A stretch of DNA of 64,000 nucleotides from positions 399,533,016 to 399,597,015 of the forward strand of contig OX465597.1 in NCBI GenBank assembly GCA_950022295.1, read 5' to 3'. The notes below the pieces were generated by a model. It was not told the DNA's origin and ran no database searches. It saw nothing but the letters and a program-made list of their open reading frames with translations. Origin of the DNA: Bromus sterilis (Eukaryota > Streptophyta > Magnoliopsida > Poales > Poaceae). The translations under genes were made by a program, and so were the position numbers. Positions 34,189 to 46,339 of this stretch are shown piece after piece. Each line of letters opens with the position of its first letter. The stretch's first letter is position 1.

Positions 34189-34875
34189 TCTTGGTATCAG
34201 ATTTCCAGTGTTTCCTCGGTAAGCATCCACCAAATCCCCCGTAGATTGATCTTATTTTCGTCCTATCCAGAAAAAGGCATACAAAAATTAGGGTTTCTAG
34301 TTTGCCATAGCTTAGATTGCATCGAAGTCATTGTTTAGTTGCTTTTTCGTTGTGTTTTTTCCCCGAAATTTCTCTGCGGTGCGACTTATTGTGACCTAAA
34401 GAGATAAGTTACTGTAGCTATTTTTGTCAATTTTGGAATAGTGTCAGAAAAATCAAAAAAAAAGAGAAAAAGAGAAAAGATTCAACAAAAAAAAGAGTTA
34501 TCAAAGAGTGCAAAGAGATATCCAAAATCTAGAAGGGAAATATCGAAGTGGTGATCTTTTGAGAGGCCTGACTTCTTTTTGTCTCCACGGTGTGAGTTTT
34601 TCCTTGGGTTTGTATCACACGATCAGCACTAGGACTTGACTTCGGTGTAGTTAGGGTGCCATACCTATAGCTCCACCACATATATTCTTCTTTGTTGTTT
34701 GTTCACTCTTTTACTCAGGTATTCACTTCATCACATCCGTGCACTAGTCCTCCATCCGAACGGGTACGCATTTCTATTCACTTTGGAATGGTAAGATTCA
34801 CCTTTTCTTGTCAGTTTTGAGTGAGTTGTGAGTGTCCACCAAAAGATTTTGATTTAGTGCACTAACCTACTAATC
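34189..34875 (+). other. Element F leader with initiator tRNA-Met primer site
   Basis: TGGTATCAGA at 34192-34201, three bases after the LTR. The remaining leader before gag is AT-rich, with an A-rich stretch at 34445-34500. No ORF. Confidence 0.82.
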
Positions 34876-35910
34876 ATGTCTCAAAGTGGTTTTGATGTGA
34901 TGCAGAAACAGTCTAAGGATGCTCCGGTTACTTGGGAGGCCTATGAATGTCTTCGTGATCACTTAACGGAGATGCTCACTAAATCCGCGGACAATGTTGA
35001 TACTAATATGCAAGCAGTCCAAATGAAAGTGGATGGCACGGAGGCCACTGTCACCACTATGCAAACACGACTCATTGCTCTCCAGGCAAGCATACAACAG
35101 TTGACAACGTCAGTTAATGGGCTGCAAGCTACCATTGACCAACATCAACTGCAAGGCAATGAAGATGATGGTAGTGTCCATGGTGACAATGACAACCTGA
35201 GGGCCAATCATGGCCGTGGGCGTGGTGGCCATGGGAAGTTTTGCCAACCTCAATTTGGGTTGGGTGTGCGGCGTATTCCTATCCAGGAAGAACATGTCTT
35301 GAGCAAGCCTAAATTTTCAATTCCCAAATTTGAAGGCTCCACCGATGTGGAAGAGTACCTCACATGGGAGCTTAAGATGAAGAAATTATTGCGTTTGCCT
35401 GATTATTCCAAGGATAAGAAGATCAATATTGCTTCCTCCGAGTTTGATGGTTATGCCTTGCGTTGGTGGGAGAGTGTTTTGACCGAGATACAAGAAACCA
35501 ATGGACAGCCTATCCGTACATGGCGTGATATGAAGGCAACAATGAAAGCTCGGTTTGTTCCCACTAATTATTTGCGGACAATTTTTGACAAATTACAACA
35601 ATTGAAGCAAGGTACTATGTACGTTGATGCATATTATATGGAGATGGATATGTTGCTGCAACGTGCACGAGTTCGCGAAGAGGTTGAGATGACTATGCAA
35701 CGTTTTCTCCATGGGCTGAAATTTAACATCAAGAGTATTGTGTGGCATCACCAATACTATAATATGAATGATCTATTGCATCTATCAAAGGAGGTTGAAT
35801 CCCAGCTTGCAGAAGAGGCACAACTGAAGTCAAGGTATGCACCATCTAGCAGGTTTTATCCAAGGACACAATCTGCCGCGTCTATGGAGACCCCGAGTGC
35901 TTCTAGTCGT
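34876..35910 (+). pseudogene. Element F gag-pol, first part (gag)
   Basis: 345 codons from ATG 34876 up to the J insertion. Coiled-coil-like N-terminus (residues ~30-95), a Gly/Arg/His patch GRGRGGHGKF, then the gag core: KFSIPKFEGSTDVEEYLTWE, YALRWWE, MKARFVPTNYLR, TMYVDAYYMEMD, the order typical of chromovirus gag. Reading past J (removing 35911-42799 and one copy of GTCGT) continues in frame as ASSRPSSSYSKPASN into the second part. So the insertion of J split an otherwise open gag. Confidence 0.9.
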
Positions 35911-37486
35911 TGATACGTGTCAAACGTATCTATAATGTCTGCTTGCTCCATGCATGTTTTGTGTGATATTGCTATGCTTTTGATATACTGTCATATATTT
36001 TTATAACATATTTTGGAACTAACCTATTAATGGTTGCAAGAGTGCACAAGTTCTTGGTTTTGTACTTTATGTGTAGGAATTACTTGGATAAAGGAAAAAT
36101 CACAAAAAGGAGCCTTGTAGGAGTTGGATTTTAACTCTCCCGAAATCTGTCCCCACCAGACAGGTTTTAAAGATCTCCTCGGAATCGCTACAAGACGGCC
36201 TCAAACGGAAAAACTTAAAACTACAAAGTTGTAGGGAATTGTTTTCCGGTGGATTTAGAAATAAAATTTGGCCCAATCGGAGTTCGGATGCTTCCAGAAA
36301 CCCCGAAATACAGAACACTTAATCTGGATGACGGGAATCCGAGAGTCTATATAAAAAGAGGAAACCTAGGTCAAAGGGTACCACGAAAATTCCTCCCCCT
36401 TGGCAGCCGTCTTGAGGGGGAGATCAATCTCCACAGCAGCACCATCTCAAAGGAAGAAGAAGGGGCCAAGGGCCGTGGCCGTGGGCGGCGCCGCTGTCGT
36501 GGACGTTGTCGTCGCCGTCTCCTTCGTCTCCTCCTGGCTGCACCTCTCCATCCACAACTCCCTCTCTCTCACCATGTCCATGTGTGAGTAGTTCCCCTCG
36601 GGGATAAGGCTTGTATCTTGATCTATGTGGTTTCTCTCTCTCCCATGATGTGATCTTTGTTGTGATCATTGGCTATGTTAATCTAGGGTGATCCCATGAT
36701 GTTTCCCCTTCTTCTGTGTATTGGATTTGATGTACTCACTTGATCCTATCTAGTATAATCCCCGAGACCATGGTGACAGCGGTCTTTTGGACATGGGTTA
36801 GAAGAATATTTTCATGATTGATTTCCTCTTTTGTGTGTGGATTGAAGATTGAGAGTCTCTTGGTGCTTGTCTTTGACTATCCTTTAGATATGTTGTGGTG
36901 ATTGTGGTACTCTCTTTGGATGGCCGCGGTAACATTGGTAAATCCATAGATGAGAACTACGAACTCTGAGGTGTGCTTTTGTAGCCCTACACAATTCTCG
37001 TCCTCCCTTGACCACAAAGGAATGACCTCCGAGTACGTCTCCATTGCATGTTTTATGGGAAATATCATGTGATTAGACTATGTTAATGTTGTTGGGAGTT
37101 GCCACTAATGAAAATATGAAGCCTAGGCCTTGTTTCCACCATTGCAATAACGTCTGCGCTTACGTTTACTACTTGTTTGCTTGCTGCACTTTTTATTACA
37201 GATTTATATTACCTTGCTTTGCTACACCTATCACCAATATTTTACCATCTCTTCGCCGAACTAGTGCACCTATACAACTCCTAGTTGTATTAGGTGTGTT
37301 GGGGACACAAGAGACTTCTTGTATCTTAATTGCAGGGTTGCTTGAGAGAGACCATCTTCAACCTCTACTTCCCTGAGTTCGATAAACCTTAGGTCATCCA
37401 CTTGAGGGAAATTGCTGCTGTCCTACAAACCTCTGCGCTTGAAGGCCCAACATAGTCTACAAGAATAGAAGCGTGCGTAGACATCA
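35911..37486 (+). repeat. Element J 5' LTR
   Basis: 1,576 bp, TGATACGTGTCAAACGTATC...ACATCA. TATA box CTATATAAAAAG at 36347-36358. The transcribed leader contains a GC-rich GGCCGTGG minisatellite (36460-36520) shorter than in the 3' LTR. Confidence 0.93.
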
Positions 37487-37495
37487 AGCTATTTC

Positions 37496-37513
37496 TGGCG
37501 CCGTTGTGGGGGA
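37496..37513 (+). promoter_or_regulatory. Primer binding site of J
   Basis: TGGCGCCGTTGTGGGGGA, 9 bp after the LTR. The first ten bases match the tRNA-Asp type. Confidence 0.82.
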
Positions 37514-37594
37514 GGTGAGTTTTTTAAGGTATATCTTTAGATTCTGCAATTAAATCTTTTTGTTTCTTGTTTTTATTTTCACTAGTTAGGCTTT

Positions 37595-38352
37595 ATGGAA
37601 AACAACAAAAATATTATGAGAGAGCTTTATGAGCTCTACCTTGAGTTGGGACATGAAGTGTTTGAAGAGAAATCAAAAAGCCTATGGAGCTTTATTATTT
37701 GCACAACACTCATGATAGTAGTAATGTTATTTGCATGTCTTCTTTGAATACTTTTGATACTAATGATATGCAAAACCATAAGCTTGGGGATGCTACGTTT
37801 TATGAAGATCTTTTTAGCCCCCCAAGTTTTGATGAGGAAATTTATTTTAATGATACGTTGCCTCCTATCTATGATGATTATTGTGATGACACTTATGCTA
37901 TAAAGAATAAATTTTTACAAGTGCATCATGATAAGAATGATTCATGTGATAGCTATTTTGTTGAGTTTGCTCCCACTATTACTAATGAGAAGGATTTTGC
38001 TTATGTGGGGAGTAACAAATTTTCTATGCTTGTAAATCATGATAAGAAAGTTTTATGTGATACTTATATTGTTGAGTTTATTCATGATCCCACTGGAAAT
38101 TATTATGAGAGGGGAACATATGCTTATAGATATTTCAATAATATCAAGTTCCCTCTCTTTGTGTTGAAGATTTTGAAGTTTCACTTATTTTTCCTTCCTA
38201 TGCTAATATCTTTATGCTTCAATGAGTTATTTCTCTACAAGATCCCTTTGCATAGGAAGCATGTTATACTTAAATGTCTTTTGTATTTGCTTCTTGATGC
38301 TCTTTTTTGTTCTTCAATTCTTATTCCTATGAGAGCATCATTAAAATCTTAA
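37595..38352 (+). pseudogene. Element J ORF: relative of the G ORF (frameshifted near its start)
   Basis: A start MENNKNIMRELYELYLELGH at 37595 is followed by a frame change near 37680. The main frame runs from 37684 to 38352 (222 residues). It is acidic at first (PPIYDDYCDDTYAIKN), contains two copies of a C-D-S/T-Y-F/I-V-E-F motif, and ends with the module shared with G: VEFIHDPTGNYYERG, PLFVLKILKFHLFFLPM, YLLLDALFC. The N-terminal gag-like domain of G is missing. Two different elements keeping the same tail argues that it matters. Function unknown; membrane association is possible from the hydrophobic segments. Confidence 0.7.
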
Positions 38353-41174
38353 GCCTATCTTTTTGGCTATAAAGAAAGAGCTCTAGGGAGACAACCCTTG
38401 TTATCTTTACTTGGAGTTTTTACTTTATGTTTTTAGTGGTCTTGATGATTGTTACAACTGTAGCAACATCATTTTATCTTTATTTTTAAGCTTTGTGCCA
38501 AGTCTAGCCTCCGATTGCAAGAAAGTTCAAAAGTTGTCACATGCTGTTCAGAAAACAGATTCTGTCCTTGGACGGAAAAAATAGCCTAAAATCACCAGAT
38601 CATCTTTTTGATCTGAATTGTTTTGACAACGTGCTCCATACAATTGACTTTCGAGCGTCTGTTCTGAGTTTTTTGATTTGAGTAGCAGAAGTACCCCTAA
38701 AAAATTCTTTACTACCTGTTGTTCTGTTTTTCACAGATTCTGCCATGTTTTGTCTCTCCTAACTTTTACAAACCTTAAAGTTGCTTTTTCTTTGCAAAAA
38801 CCTTTTGGAAATCTTGAGAAACAGTAGCTCTTCAAGAATATCTTTATATCCAGTGGGGAAAAATTATTTATTAAGGGTACTAACCTCTCTAATCAGCTTA
38901 TGATGAGTTATGTATGAAGGGAGTTTTCAAGTGTGCGATGGAAGATGATGAAAGAAGATCCAGGAGTGTCAAGCGCTCAAGCTTGGGGATGCCCCCATGC
39001 ATCCCGAATAAATATTCAAGGAGACTCAAGCGTCTAAGCTTGGGGATGCCCCCGTGCATCCCCTTCTCCATCAACAATCATCAGTTCGTCCTTCGTCTCA
39101 CTATATTTTTATCACTTCATGCGTTATGTGCTATGCTTGGAGCGTCTCGCTCTTAGGTTTTATTTTTAGTTTTCTTTAGCTTTGCTTGCTGTTCATAACA
39201 AGTTAGATCCCGTCTTACTTTGTGTGGGAGAGAAACACACTCCACTATCAAAATCTAGAACACATCATAGGATTCTTCATGCCTATCTTTTTGCTGTTGT
39301 GTGTTCTTTATCTTTTCATAGCTACTGTCATGTCTAGTTTTAGTCTTAATTTGTCTTTAGCAAGAGCCTTGGCTTTTGTTTAGTTTGTTGCTGGAACTCT
39401 TTTTAGTTTTCATGTTTATCTTGTTAAGATAGTTGGTTGTTGCACTGAGTTATGTCTTGTCTTGAGAGTAGGTAATTCAGGTTGCTATTTAATTTTAGTA
39501 GTAACTTGCAATGGTTTTGAGGTATTGATGTGAGTAATGTTTGAAATTTTGGTGTCAAGAGCTCTAGCCTATTAGTGATAGGTGTCGTATTTTGGGCAAT
39601 CGGTGTTTATTTTCAAAACCTACAAAACTAGTTGAGAACTCTAGCTACTAGATGTATCACTAATCTTTGGAGGGATCGCATATTAGAGTACACTCACGTA
39701 CCATGAGTCGAGGATGCGCAAGGATAACCAAACCCCCATACACTCCTCCTCGGGGTACTTGTCTCTTTGTGAACCTCCTTATTATATTGAGAGTTACCGA
39801 TAATAAGTGCATGAGTTCTTCGGACTAATGTAAGTATTGAAAGTTGACACTTCCACCTCCTCATATTTGCTAGCCTCTCCCGTGTCGTGCATTGCCTCCT
39901 TCTCACTCCGAGAGTTGGCGTCCACCTTCACTGGTACATCCAAACTCTTGGCATGATACGCTCTGTCATCATAAACCTCCTTATATCTTTCCTCAAAACA
40001 GCCACCATACCTACCTATCAAGGCATTTCCATAGCCTTTCCGAGATATATTGCCATGCAACATCCATCTCTTCATGACTTGATCTTCATGTCACACATGT
40101 TCCTGCTACACTGGCAGCGGCATACATTGCATACATCATGGTAGTTACATCTTCTTTATGATTTGAGTACTTTTGTAAAGTGTGAAAGATCTTCTATACT
40201 TCTTGTAATATATAGAGTGTTGCCCCTATAGTGAGGAAAAGATCCCAAAGAGGACAAAATCAAAAGATCCCAAAGAGGACAAATGAGAGAAATAGAAAGA
40301 GCCATCGAGGCCACCAAAAAATACAAAAAAAGAGAAAAAAGAGAAAAATAAATAAAAAGAGAGAAGGGGGCACACTACTATTCCTTTTGAGAGATCCACA
40401 CTCGTACTCGTTCTTATATCTTGTACTCCATAGAGATTATCATTCATGCATATAGCTATGTGGGGACCTTCACACTATAGAACTTGGCTTGTATATTCCA
40501 ATGATGAGCCTCCTCAAATGAGCTCTAGGTATTCTTGACCAAGCAACTTGGATGCACCCCCACTAGTTCCATTGGAGATCTTACCTTAGCTCGTATGTGC
40601 ATCCATTGCATTGCAATCCCTACTCCTCACATCATATCTATCATTTGGCTTTCTCTCGCCTATGATTGTCCTCATTGATATGAGCCTTTCCCACCTTTTT
40701 GACTTCCTCCTTCACCATATTCTCTCTTTGCCATCCTAAGTGTTAACTTTCTTGCTCACGCTCATTCATTGCATGAGTGCTCAAAATATTGAAAAGGAGT
40801 GGAACATTTTGACTTATACCTTGCTAGTGGTCTGGGGATGAGTCAAGATAAGATTCCAAAAAGACCAAGTGTGAAACTTTAGTAGATTAAGTTCTCAACA
40901 ATAAAAACTATGTTTTACTCTCTCGTATATCCCTATCCCTTTTCTTGCATGCAAACACAATTTGGAGACATTCGAGTCACGGACAGCGAGAGCTCTTGCA
41001 CCTTTATGTTCTTATGTTGCTTGTTTCAATGCTAATATAGACTCTTGCCTGTTATGACTTGAATTGAATTACATGCCTTAATTGATTTGCTTAAGAGTTC
41101 TTATATGGTTGGTAGCATGTCACCACAGAAATTATGCTTGTTATCATTTACCTACTCGAGGACGAGTAGGAATT
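38353..41174 (+). other. Element J non-coding interior
   Basis: No supported gene. Two internal polypurine-like motifs AAGCTTGGGGATG at 38979-38991 and 39036-39048, the conserved block at 39583-39920, and A/G-rich repeats at 40315-40370. The 38530-38900 stretch parallels C at 4640-5000. Confidence 0.75.
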
Positions 41175-41188
41175 AAGCTTGAGGATGT
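41175..41188 (+). promoter_or_regulatory. Polypurine tract of J
   Basis: AAGCTTGAGGATGT directly before the 3' LTR. Confidence 0.82.
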
Positions 41189-42799
41189 TGATACGTGTCA
41201 AACGTATCTATAATTTCTGCTTGCTCCATGCATGTTTTGTGTGATATTGCTATGCTTTTGATATATTTTCATAAATTTTTGTAACATATTTTGGAACTAA
41301 CCTATTAATGGTTTCAGAGTGCAAAAGTTCTTGGTTTTGTACTTTATGTGTAGGAATTACTTGGATAAAGGAAAAAATCACAAAAAGGAGCCTTGTAGGA
41401 GTTGGACTTTAACTCTCCCGAAATCTGTCCCCACCAGACAGGTTTTAAAGATCGCCTCGGAAACGTTACAAGAAGGCCTCAAACGGAAAAACTTAAAACT
41501 ACAAAGTTGTAGGGAATTGTTTTTCGGTGGATTTACAAATAAAATTCGGCCCAATCGGAGTCCGGTTGCTTCCAGAAACCCCGAAATACAGAAGACGTAA
41601 TCTGGATGACGGGAATCCGAGAGTCTATATAAAGAGAGGAAACCTAGGTCAAAGGGTACCACGAAAATTCCTCCCCCTTGGCAGCCGTCTTGAGGGGGAT
41701 ATCAATCTCCATAGCAACACCATCTCCAAGGAAGAAGAAGAGGCCAAGGGCCGCTGCCCCCAAGGTCCGTGGCCACCGCCGTGGCCGTGGCCGTGGGCGC
41801 CGCTGCCGCCGTGGACGCCGTCGTCGCCGTCTCCGTCATCTCCTCTGGGCTGCACCTCTCCATCAACAACTCCCTCTCTCTCACCATGTCCATGTGTGAG
41901 TAGTTCCCCTCGGGGCTAAGGCTTGTATCTTGATCTATGTGGTTTCTCTCTCTCCCATGATGTGATCTTTGTTGTGATCATTGGCTATGTTAATCTAGGG
42001 TGATCCCATGATGTTTCCCCTTCTTCTATGTATTGGATTTGATGTACTCACTTGATCCTATCTAGTATAATCCCCGAGACCATGGTGACAGCGGTCTATT
42101 GGACATGGGTTAGAAGAATATTTTCATGAGTGATTTCCTCTTTTGTGTGTGGATTGAAGATTGAGAGTCTCTTGGTGCTTGTCTTTGACTATCCTTTAGA
42201 TATGTTGTGTTGATTGTGGTACTCTCTTTGGATGGCCGCGGTGACATTGGGAAATCTATAGATGAGGACTACGAACTCTGAGGTGTGCTTTTGTAGCCCT
42301 ACACAATTCTCGTCCTCTCTTGACCACAAAGGAATGACCTTCGAGTACGTCTCCATTGCATGTTTTATGGGAAATATCATGTGATTAGACTATGTTAATG
42401 TTGTTGGGAGTTTCCACTAGTGAAAGTATGAATCCTAGGCCTTGTTTCCACCATTGTAATACCGTTTGCGCTTACGTTTACTACTTGTTTGCTTGCTGCA
42501 CTTTTTTATTACAGATTTATATTACCTTTCTTTGCTACACGTATCACCCATATTTTACCATCTCTTCACCGAACTAGTGCACCTATACAACTCCTAGTTG
42601 TATTAGGTGTGTTGGGGACACAATAGACTTCTTGTATCTTAATTGCAGGGTTGCTTGAGAGAGACCATCTTCAACCTCTACTTCCCTGAGTTCGATAAAC
42701 CTTAGGTCATCCACTTGAGGGAAATTGCTGCTGTCCTACAAACCTCTTCGCTTGGAGGCCCAACATAGTCTACAAGAATAGAAGCGTGCGTAGACATCA
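41189..42799 (+). repeat. Element J 3' LTR
   Basis: 1,611 bp. The TATA box is at 41625-41634. The 35-bp excess over the 5' LTR lies mostly in the GGCCGTGG minisatellite at 41745-41825. Confidence 0.93.
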
Positions 42800-42804
42800 G
42801 TCGT

Positions 42805-45785
42805 CCTTCTTCTTCATATTCCAAGCCAGCCTCCAATGTTTCTATGGCCAAGAAGCCAGATACACCTGCCCCTAGTGCAAGCTCCAACATGTCTACAACT
42901 CGCAATCGAGAGATCACTTGCCATGCTTGTGGTAATCCGGGTCACGTTAAAAGAGATTGCCCCAATAGAAAGGTCATGTTTGTGAATGAAGAAACCGGTG
43001 ATGATGAAGTACCCTCCGCACTCGATGACGAGGGATACAATAGTGAAGAAGGAATGGATGCTTTTCCGTCGCATGCTCTTACCATTGTGGTGTCACAACG
43101 TGCTCTCACGGTGCAGCCACCTGCTGATTCTCAGCACTGCAATCTGTTCCAATCCAAGGCGCTAGTTGGTCCAAACAAAGCTTGGAAAGTGATCATTGAT
43201 GGAGGTAGCTGCCGCAACCTCGCATGCAAGGAGTTATGTGCCAAACTAAATCTGAAATACTTACCTCACCCCAATCCATATTATGTCCAATGGTTGAGTG
43301 ACAGTGGTGAGATGAAGATGAATCATATGGTGCGCGTAAATTTTGAGATAGGGCCATACAAGGATTCCATCGATTTTGATGTGGTGCCTATGACAGTTTG
43401 CCATCTCTTATTGGGTCGGCCGTGGTTATATGACCGCCATGTGCAACACAATGGCCGAGCCAATACATATCATTTGGAGTTCAAGGGCAAGAAAGTTACT
43501 CTCCATCCTATGTCTCCACAGCAAATTGTGAATGAGTCTTGTCAGAAAGTAGAGGTGAATTTAGAACCTACACAAGAGAACAATGTAATAGATGTGAGAG
43601 ATAATATAACGAAAAGTGCGAGAGAGCCTAGTTTGCTTACATTAGCCATCGAAGAAGACATGAGAGAATTTAGTGAGGATCCTACAGCCATACCTCTTTT
43701 CCTCATGTATAAAGGCGAGGTTTTGGTTTCTAATGATAACCATCCTATTTCTCCTGGTGTGTCTAATGTTTTGCAGGATTATGATGATGTGTTTCCGACG
43801 GAGGTACCAGCGGGACTGCCACCCTTGCGTGGTATTGAGCACCAAATCGATTTTATTCCGGGTGCTACTCTTCCCAACCGGGCACCATACAGGACCAATC
43901 CCCAAGAGACGAAGGAAATTCAGCAACAAGTACAAGCACTTCTGGATAAAGGGTATATTCGTGTCAGCCTTAGCCCTTGTGTTGTGCCTGTTATTTTGGT
44001 TCCTAAGAAAGATGGTACATGGCGTATGTGCGTAGATTGTAGAGCTATTAATAACATCACTATTAGATATCGTCATCCTATTCCACGCTTAGAGGATATG
44101 CTTGATGAATTGTGTGGTGCTGTTATTTTCTCTAAAATTGATTTGCGTACTGGATACCATCAAATTAGGATGAAAGAAGGGGATGAATGGAAAACTGCCT
44201 TCGAAACAAAATTTGGTTTATATGAGTCGCTAGTTATGCCTTTTGGTCTTACTAATGCCCCTAGTACTTTCATGCGGTTAATGAACCATATTTTGCGAGA
44301 GTTTATTGGTTGTTTTGTGGTTGTCTATTTGGATGATATATTTATTTACAGCCACAATGAAACTGAACATTGTGACCATATTCGACAAGTTTTGCAAGTG
44401 TTACGTGATGCTAAATTATATGCTAATCTTGAGAAGTGCACTTTTACAAAGGATAAGGTCATATTTCTGGGATACGTTGTATCTAAGCATGAGGTAGAAG
44501 TAGAATCTTCTAAAATTACATCCATTCAAGATTGGCCTACTCCCATGAATGTTAGTCAAGTACGAAGTTTTCACGGTCTTGCTGGTTTTTATAGACGTTT
44601 TGTGAAGGACTTTAGTACTATTGTGCACCTTTGAATGAATTGACTAAGAAAGGAGTGCCTTTTGTTTGGGGCGCTGCCCAAGATCTTGCTGTTGATGAGT
44701 TAAAACGTTTGCTTACTTCTGCACCATTACTTGCACTACCAGATTTTGCTAAACAATTTGAGATTGAATGTGATGCTAGTGGCATAAGAATTGGTGGTGT
44801 GTTGATGCAGGAAGGTAGACCTATTGCTTATTTTAGTGAGAAACTTTCTGGTGCTAGATTGAATTATCCTGTTTATGATAAATAAGTGTATGCGCTTGTT
44901 AGAGTTCTTGAGGTTTGGCAACATTATTTGTGGTCAAAAGAATTTATCATATATTCTGATCATGAAGCCTTGAAATATCTGAAAGCTCAATCTAATTTGC
45001 ATAGACGCCTAGCTAAGTGGGTTGAGTTCATTGAGTCTTTTCCCTACATCATCAAATATAAGAAAGGGAAAGATAATGTTGTTGCTGATGCTTTATCTAG
45101 GAAGAACATGTTATTGACACATCTTGATATTAAAATTCCTGGATTAGAGAGTTTGTGTGATTTATATGCAACTGATCATGATTTTGCTGAACCATATCGT
45201 TTATGTTTGCTTCGAACAGCTTGGGATAAATTCCACATCCATGATAGATTTTTGTTTTGAGCTAACAAACTTTGTGTTCCAGAATCTTCGGTGCGTTTGC
45301 TATTGTTGCAGGAATCACATGCAGGAGGATTGATGGGTCACTTTGGGCGTGAGAAGACACTACTCATGCTTGCTGATAATTTTTATTGGCCCAAGATGAG
45401 GCGTGATGTGGACAGGTTTGTTCGGCGTTGCATTGTATGCAATACATCCAAGTCCAAGCTGAATCCTCACGGTTTGTATACTCCACTTTCGGCTCCTACC
45501 ACACCTTGGGAAGATATTAGTATGGATTTTGTGTTAGGATTGACACGCACTAAACATGGTCATGATAGTATATTTGTGGTAGCGGATAGATTTTCCAAGA
45601 TGGCATATTTTATTGCATGCCATAAGAGCGACGATGCGTCGCATGTTGCTAACCTGTTTTTCAGGGAGATTGTACGTTTGCATGGAGTGCCCAAGACAAT
45701 TTTTTCTGACAGGGATGTGAAGTTTGTGAGCTACTTCTGGAAGACACTTTGGGGAAAGTTGGGAACAAAGTTGTTGTTCAGCACT
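42805..45785 (+). pseudogene. Element F gag-pol, second part (zinc knuckle, protease, RT, RNase H, integrase)
   Basis: Continues gag in frame. CCHC knuckle CHACGNPGHVKRDC near 42920, protease core IIDGGSCRNL near 43193, RT with FSKIDLRTGYHQI and catalytic YLDD at 44326-44337. A frameshift just before 44634 moves into a second frame (ORF 44631-44885). RNase H follows (IECDASGIRIGGVL). TAA at 44883-44885 and TGA at 45258-45260 interrupt RNase H and the linker to integrase. Integrase has the H-H-C-C finger ending CIVC, then MDFVLGL and SDRDVKFVSYFW, the first two catalytic Asp. It stops in KLLFST at 45785, where K inserted. It was once a full chromovirus polyprotein and is now broken. Confidence 0.92.
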
Positions 45786-45852
45786 TGTCGGGGGAATGAC
45801 CCCCGGGTAGGGTCACCCAGGGGAAATAGTTCATCAAAGCAAAGATCACCGA

Positions 45853-45861
45853 CCTAATGGT
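45853..45861. repeat. Target-site duplication of L, left copy
   Basis: CCTAATGGT, nine bases, repeated exactly at 51214-51222. Nine bases is the Mutator-superfamily length. Confidence 0.95.
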
Positions 45862-45940
45862 GGAAAAAAATTAAATAATACATTTATTAAAAAAACAGAA
45901 ATAATGCACGTTTTCAAAAAAATTCAGAAATAATACACCC
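45862..45940 (+). repeat. Terminal inverted repeat of L, left
   Basis: AT-rich, pairs with 51135-51213. Contains AATAATGCACGTTTTCAAA in both arms. Confidence 0.92.
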
Positions 45941-46145
45941 TAGGTTACAGCCTGGCCGACTGGACTCAGTTGGCCACGGCCTGGCCGATTAGAGCCCAGT
46001 CGGCCTAGGCGTGGCCGATTAGGGGCTGCGCTGATCAGTCGGCCCACCTGGGCATGCAGTCGGCCCAGGCGTAGCCGACAGGATCCAGTCGGCTTTGGCG
46101 TGGCCGACAGGGATCCACTCGACCCTGGCGTGGCCGAAAGGGTGC
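45941..46145. repeat. Subterminal GTCGGCC/GGCCGAC repeats of L, left
   Basis: At least nine GGCCGA or TCGGCC motifs in direct and inverted order, within 200 bp. A mirror set lies at 50935-51134. These could be transposase binding sites (inference). Confidence 0.8.
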
Positions 46146-46339
46146 TGGGTGAGGCCAGCCGGACACTCCTTCTTCTTCCTCTCCACTCTCTCTTCTTCTT
46201 CCTTCCTCTCTTTCCTTCTTTCTTCTCTCTCACGAGTTTAACTTTGCTCCAACTAATACTCCATTTCCAACCAATAATTAGCCCATTTTCCACCGTAGTT
46301 ATATCCCATATGGCTTAGGAAGGTTATGGATACCTCGAT

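Larger units (their letters stand above)
35911..42799 (+). mobile_element. Element J: non-autonomous Gypsy-like LTR retrotransposon, structurally complete
   Basis: LTRs 35911-37486 and 41189-42799, primer site 37496-37513, one short ORF, long non-coding interior, polypurine tract 41175-41188, target duplication GTCGT at 35906-35910 and 42800-42804. It lies within the gag of F. No protease, RT or integrase. Its interior shares a conserved block with C and G although its LTR body is different. Confidence 0.93.
24348..45785 (+). mobile_element. Element F: CRM-clade (centromere-type) chromovirus, split by G and J and cut by K
   Basis: 5' LTR 24348-24753 plus 33670-34188 (925 bp), primer site for initiator tRNA-Met at 34192, gag-pol in one frame 34876-35910 and 42805-45785. 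The LTR begins TGATGAGGACATG and encodes, in the reading frame expected for pol, a C-terminal CR-type motif (GPITRACAKL), a hallmark of CRM elements whose pol reads into the 3' LTR. Candidate left target duplication is GATAT (24343-24347). The end of integrase and the 3' LTR lie beyond element K, outside the window. The CRM assignment comes from the LTR tip, tRNA primer, CR-like motif and integrase style. Confidence 0.82.

Noticed and set aside
36249..36587. Arg-rich ORFs at 36249-36587 and 41527-41919
   Set aside because: They span the TATA box and GC minisatellite of the J LTR and are not conserved in frame between the two LTRs.
28739..40075. Antisense ORFs of G (28739-28960) and J (39794-40075) sharing RYGGCFEERYKEVYD
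   Set aside because: The similarity follows from the conserved non-coding block. Lengths and flanks differ, and in C the segment is deleted, so there is no separate support for coding.
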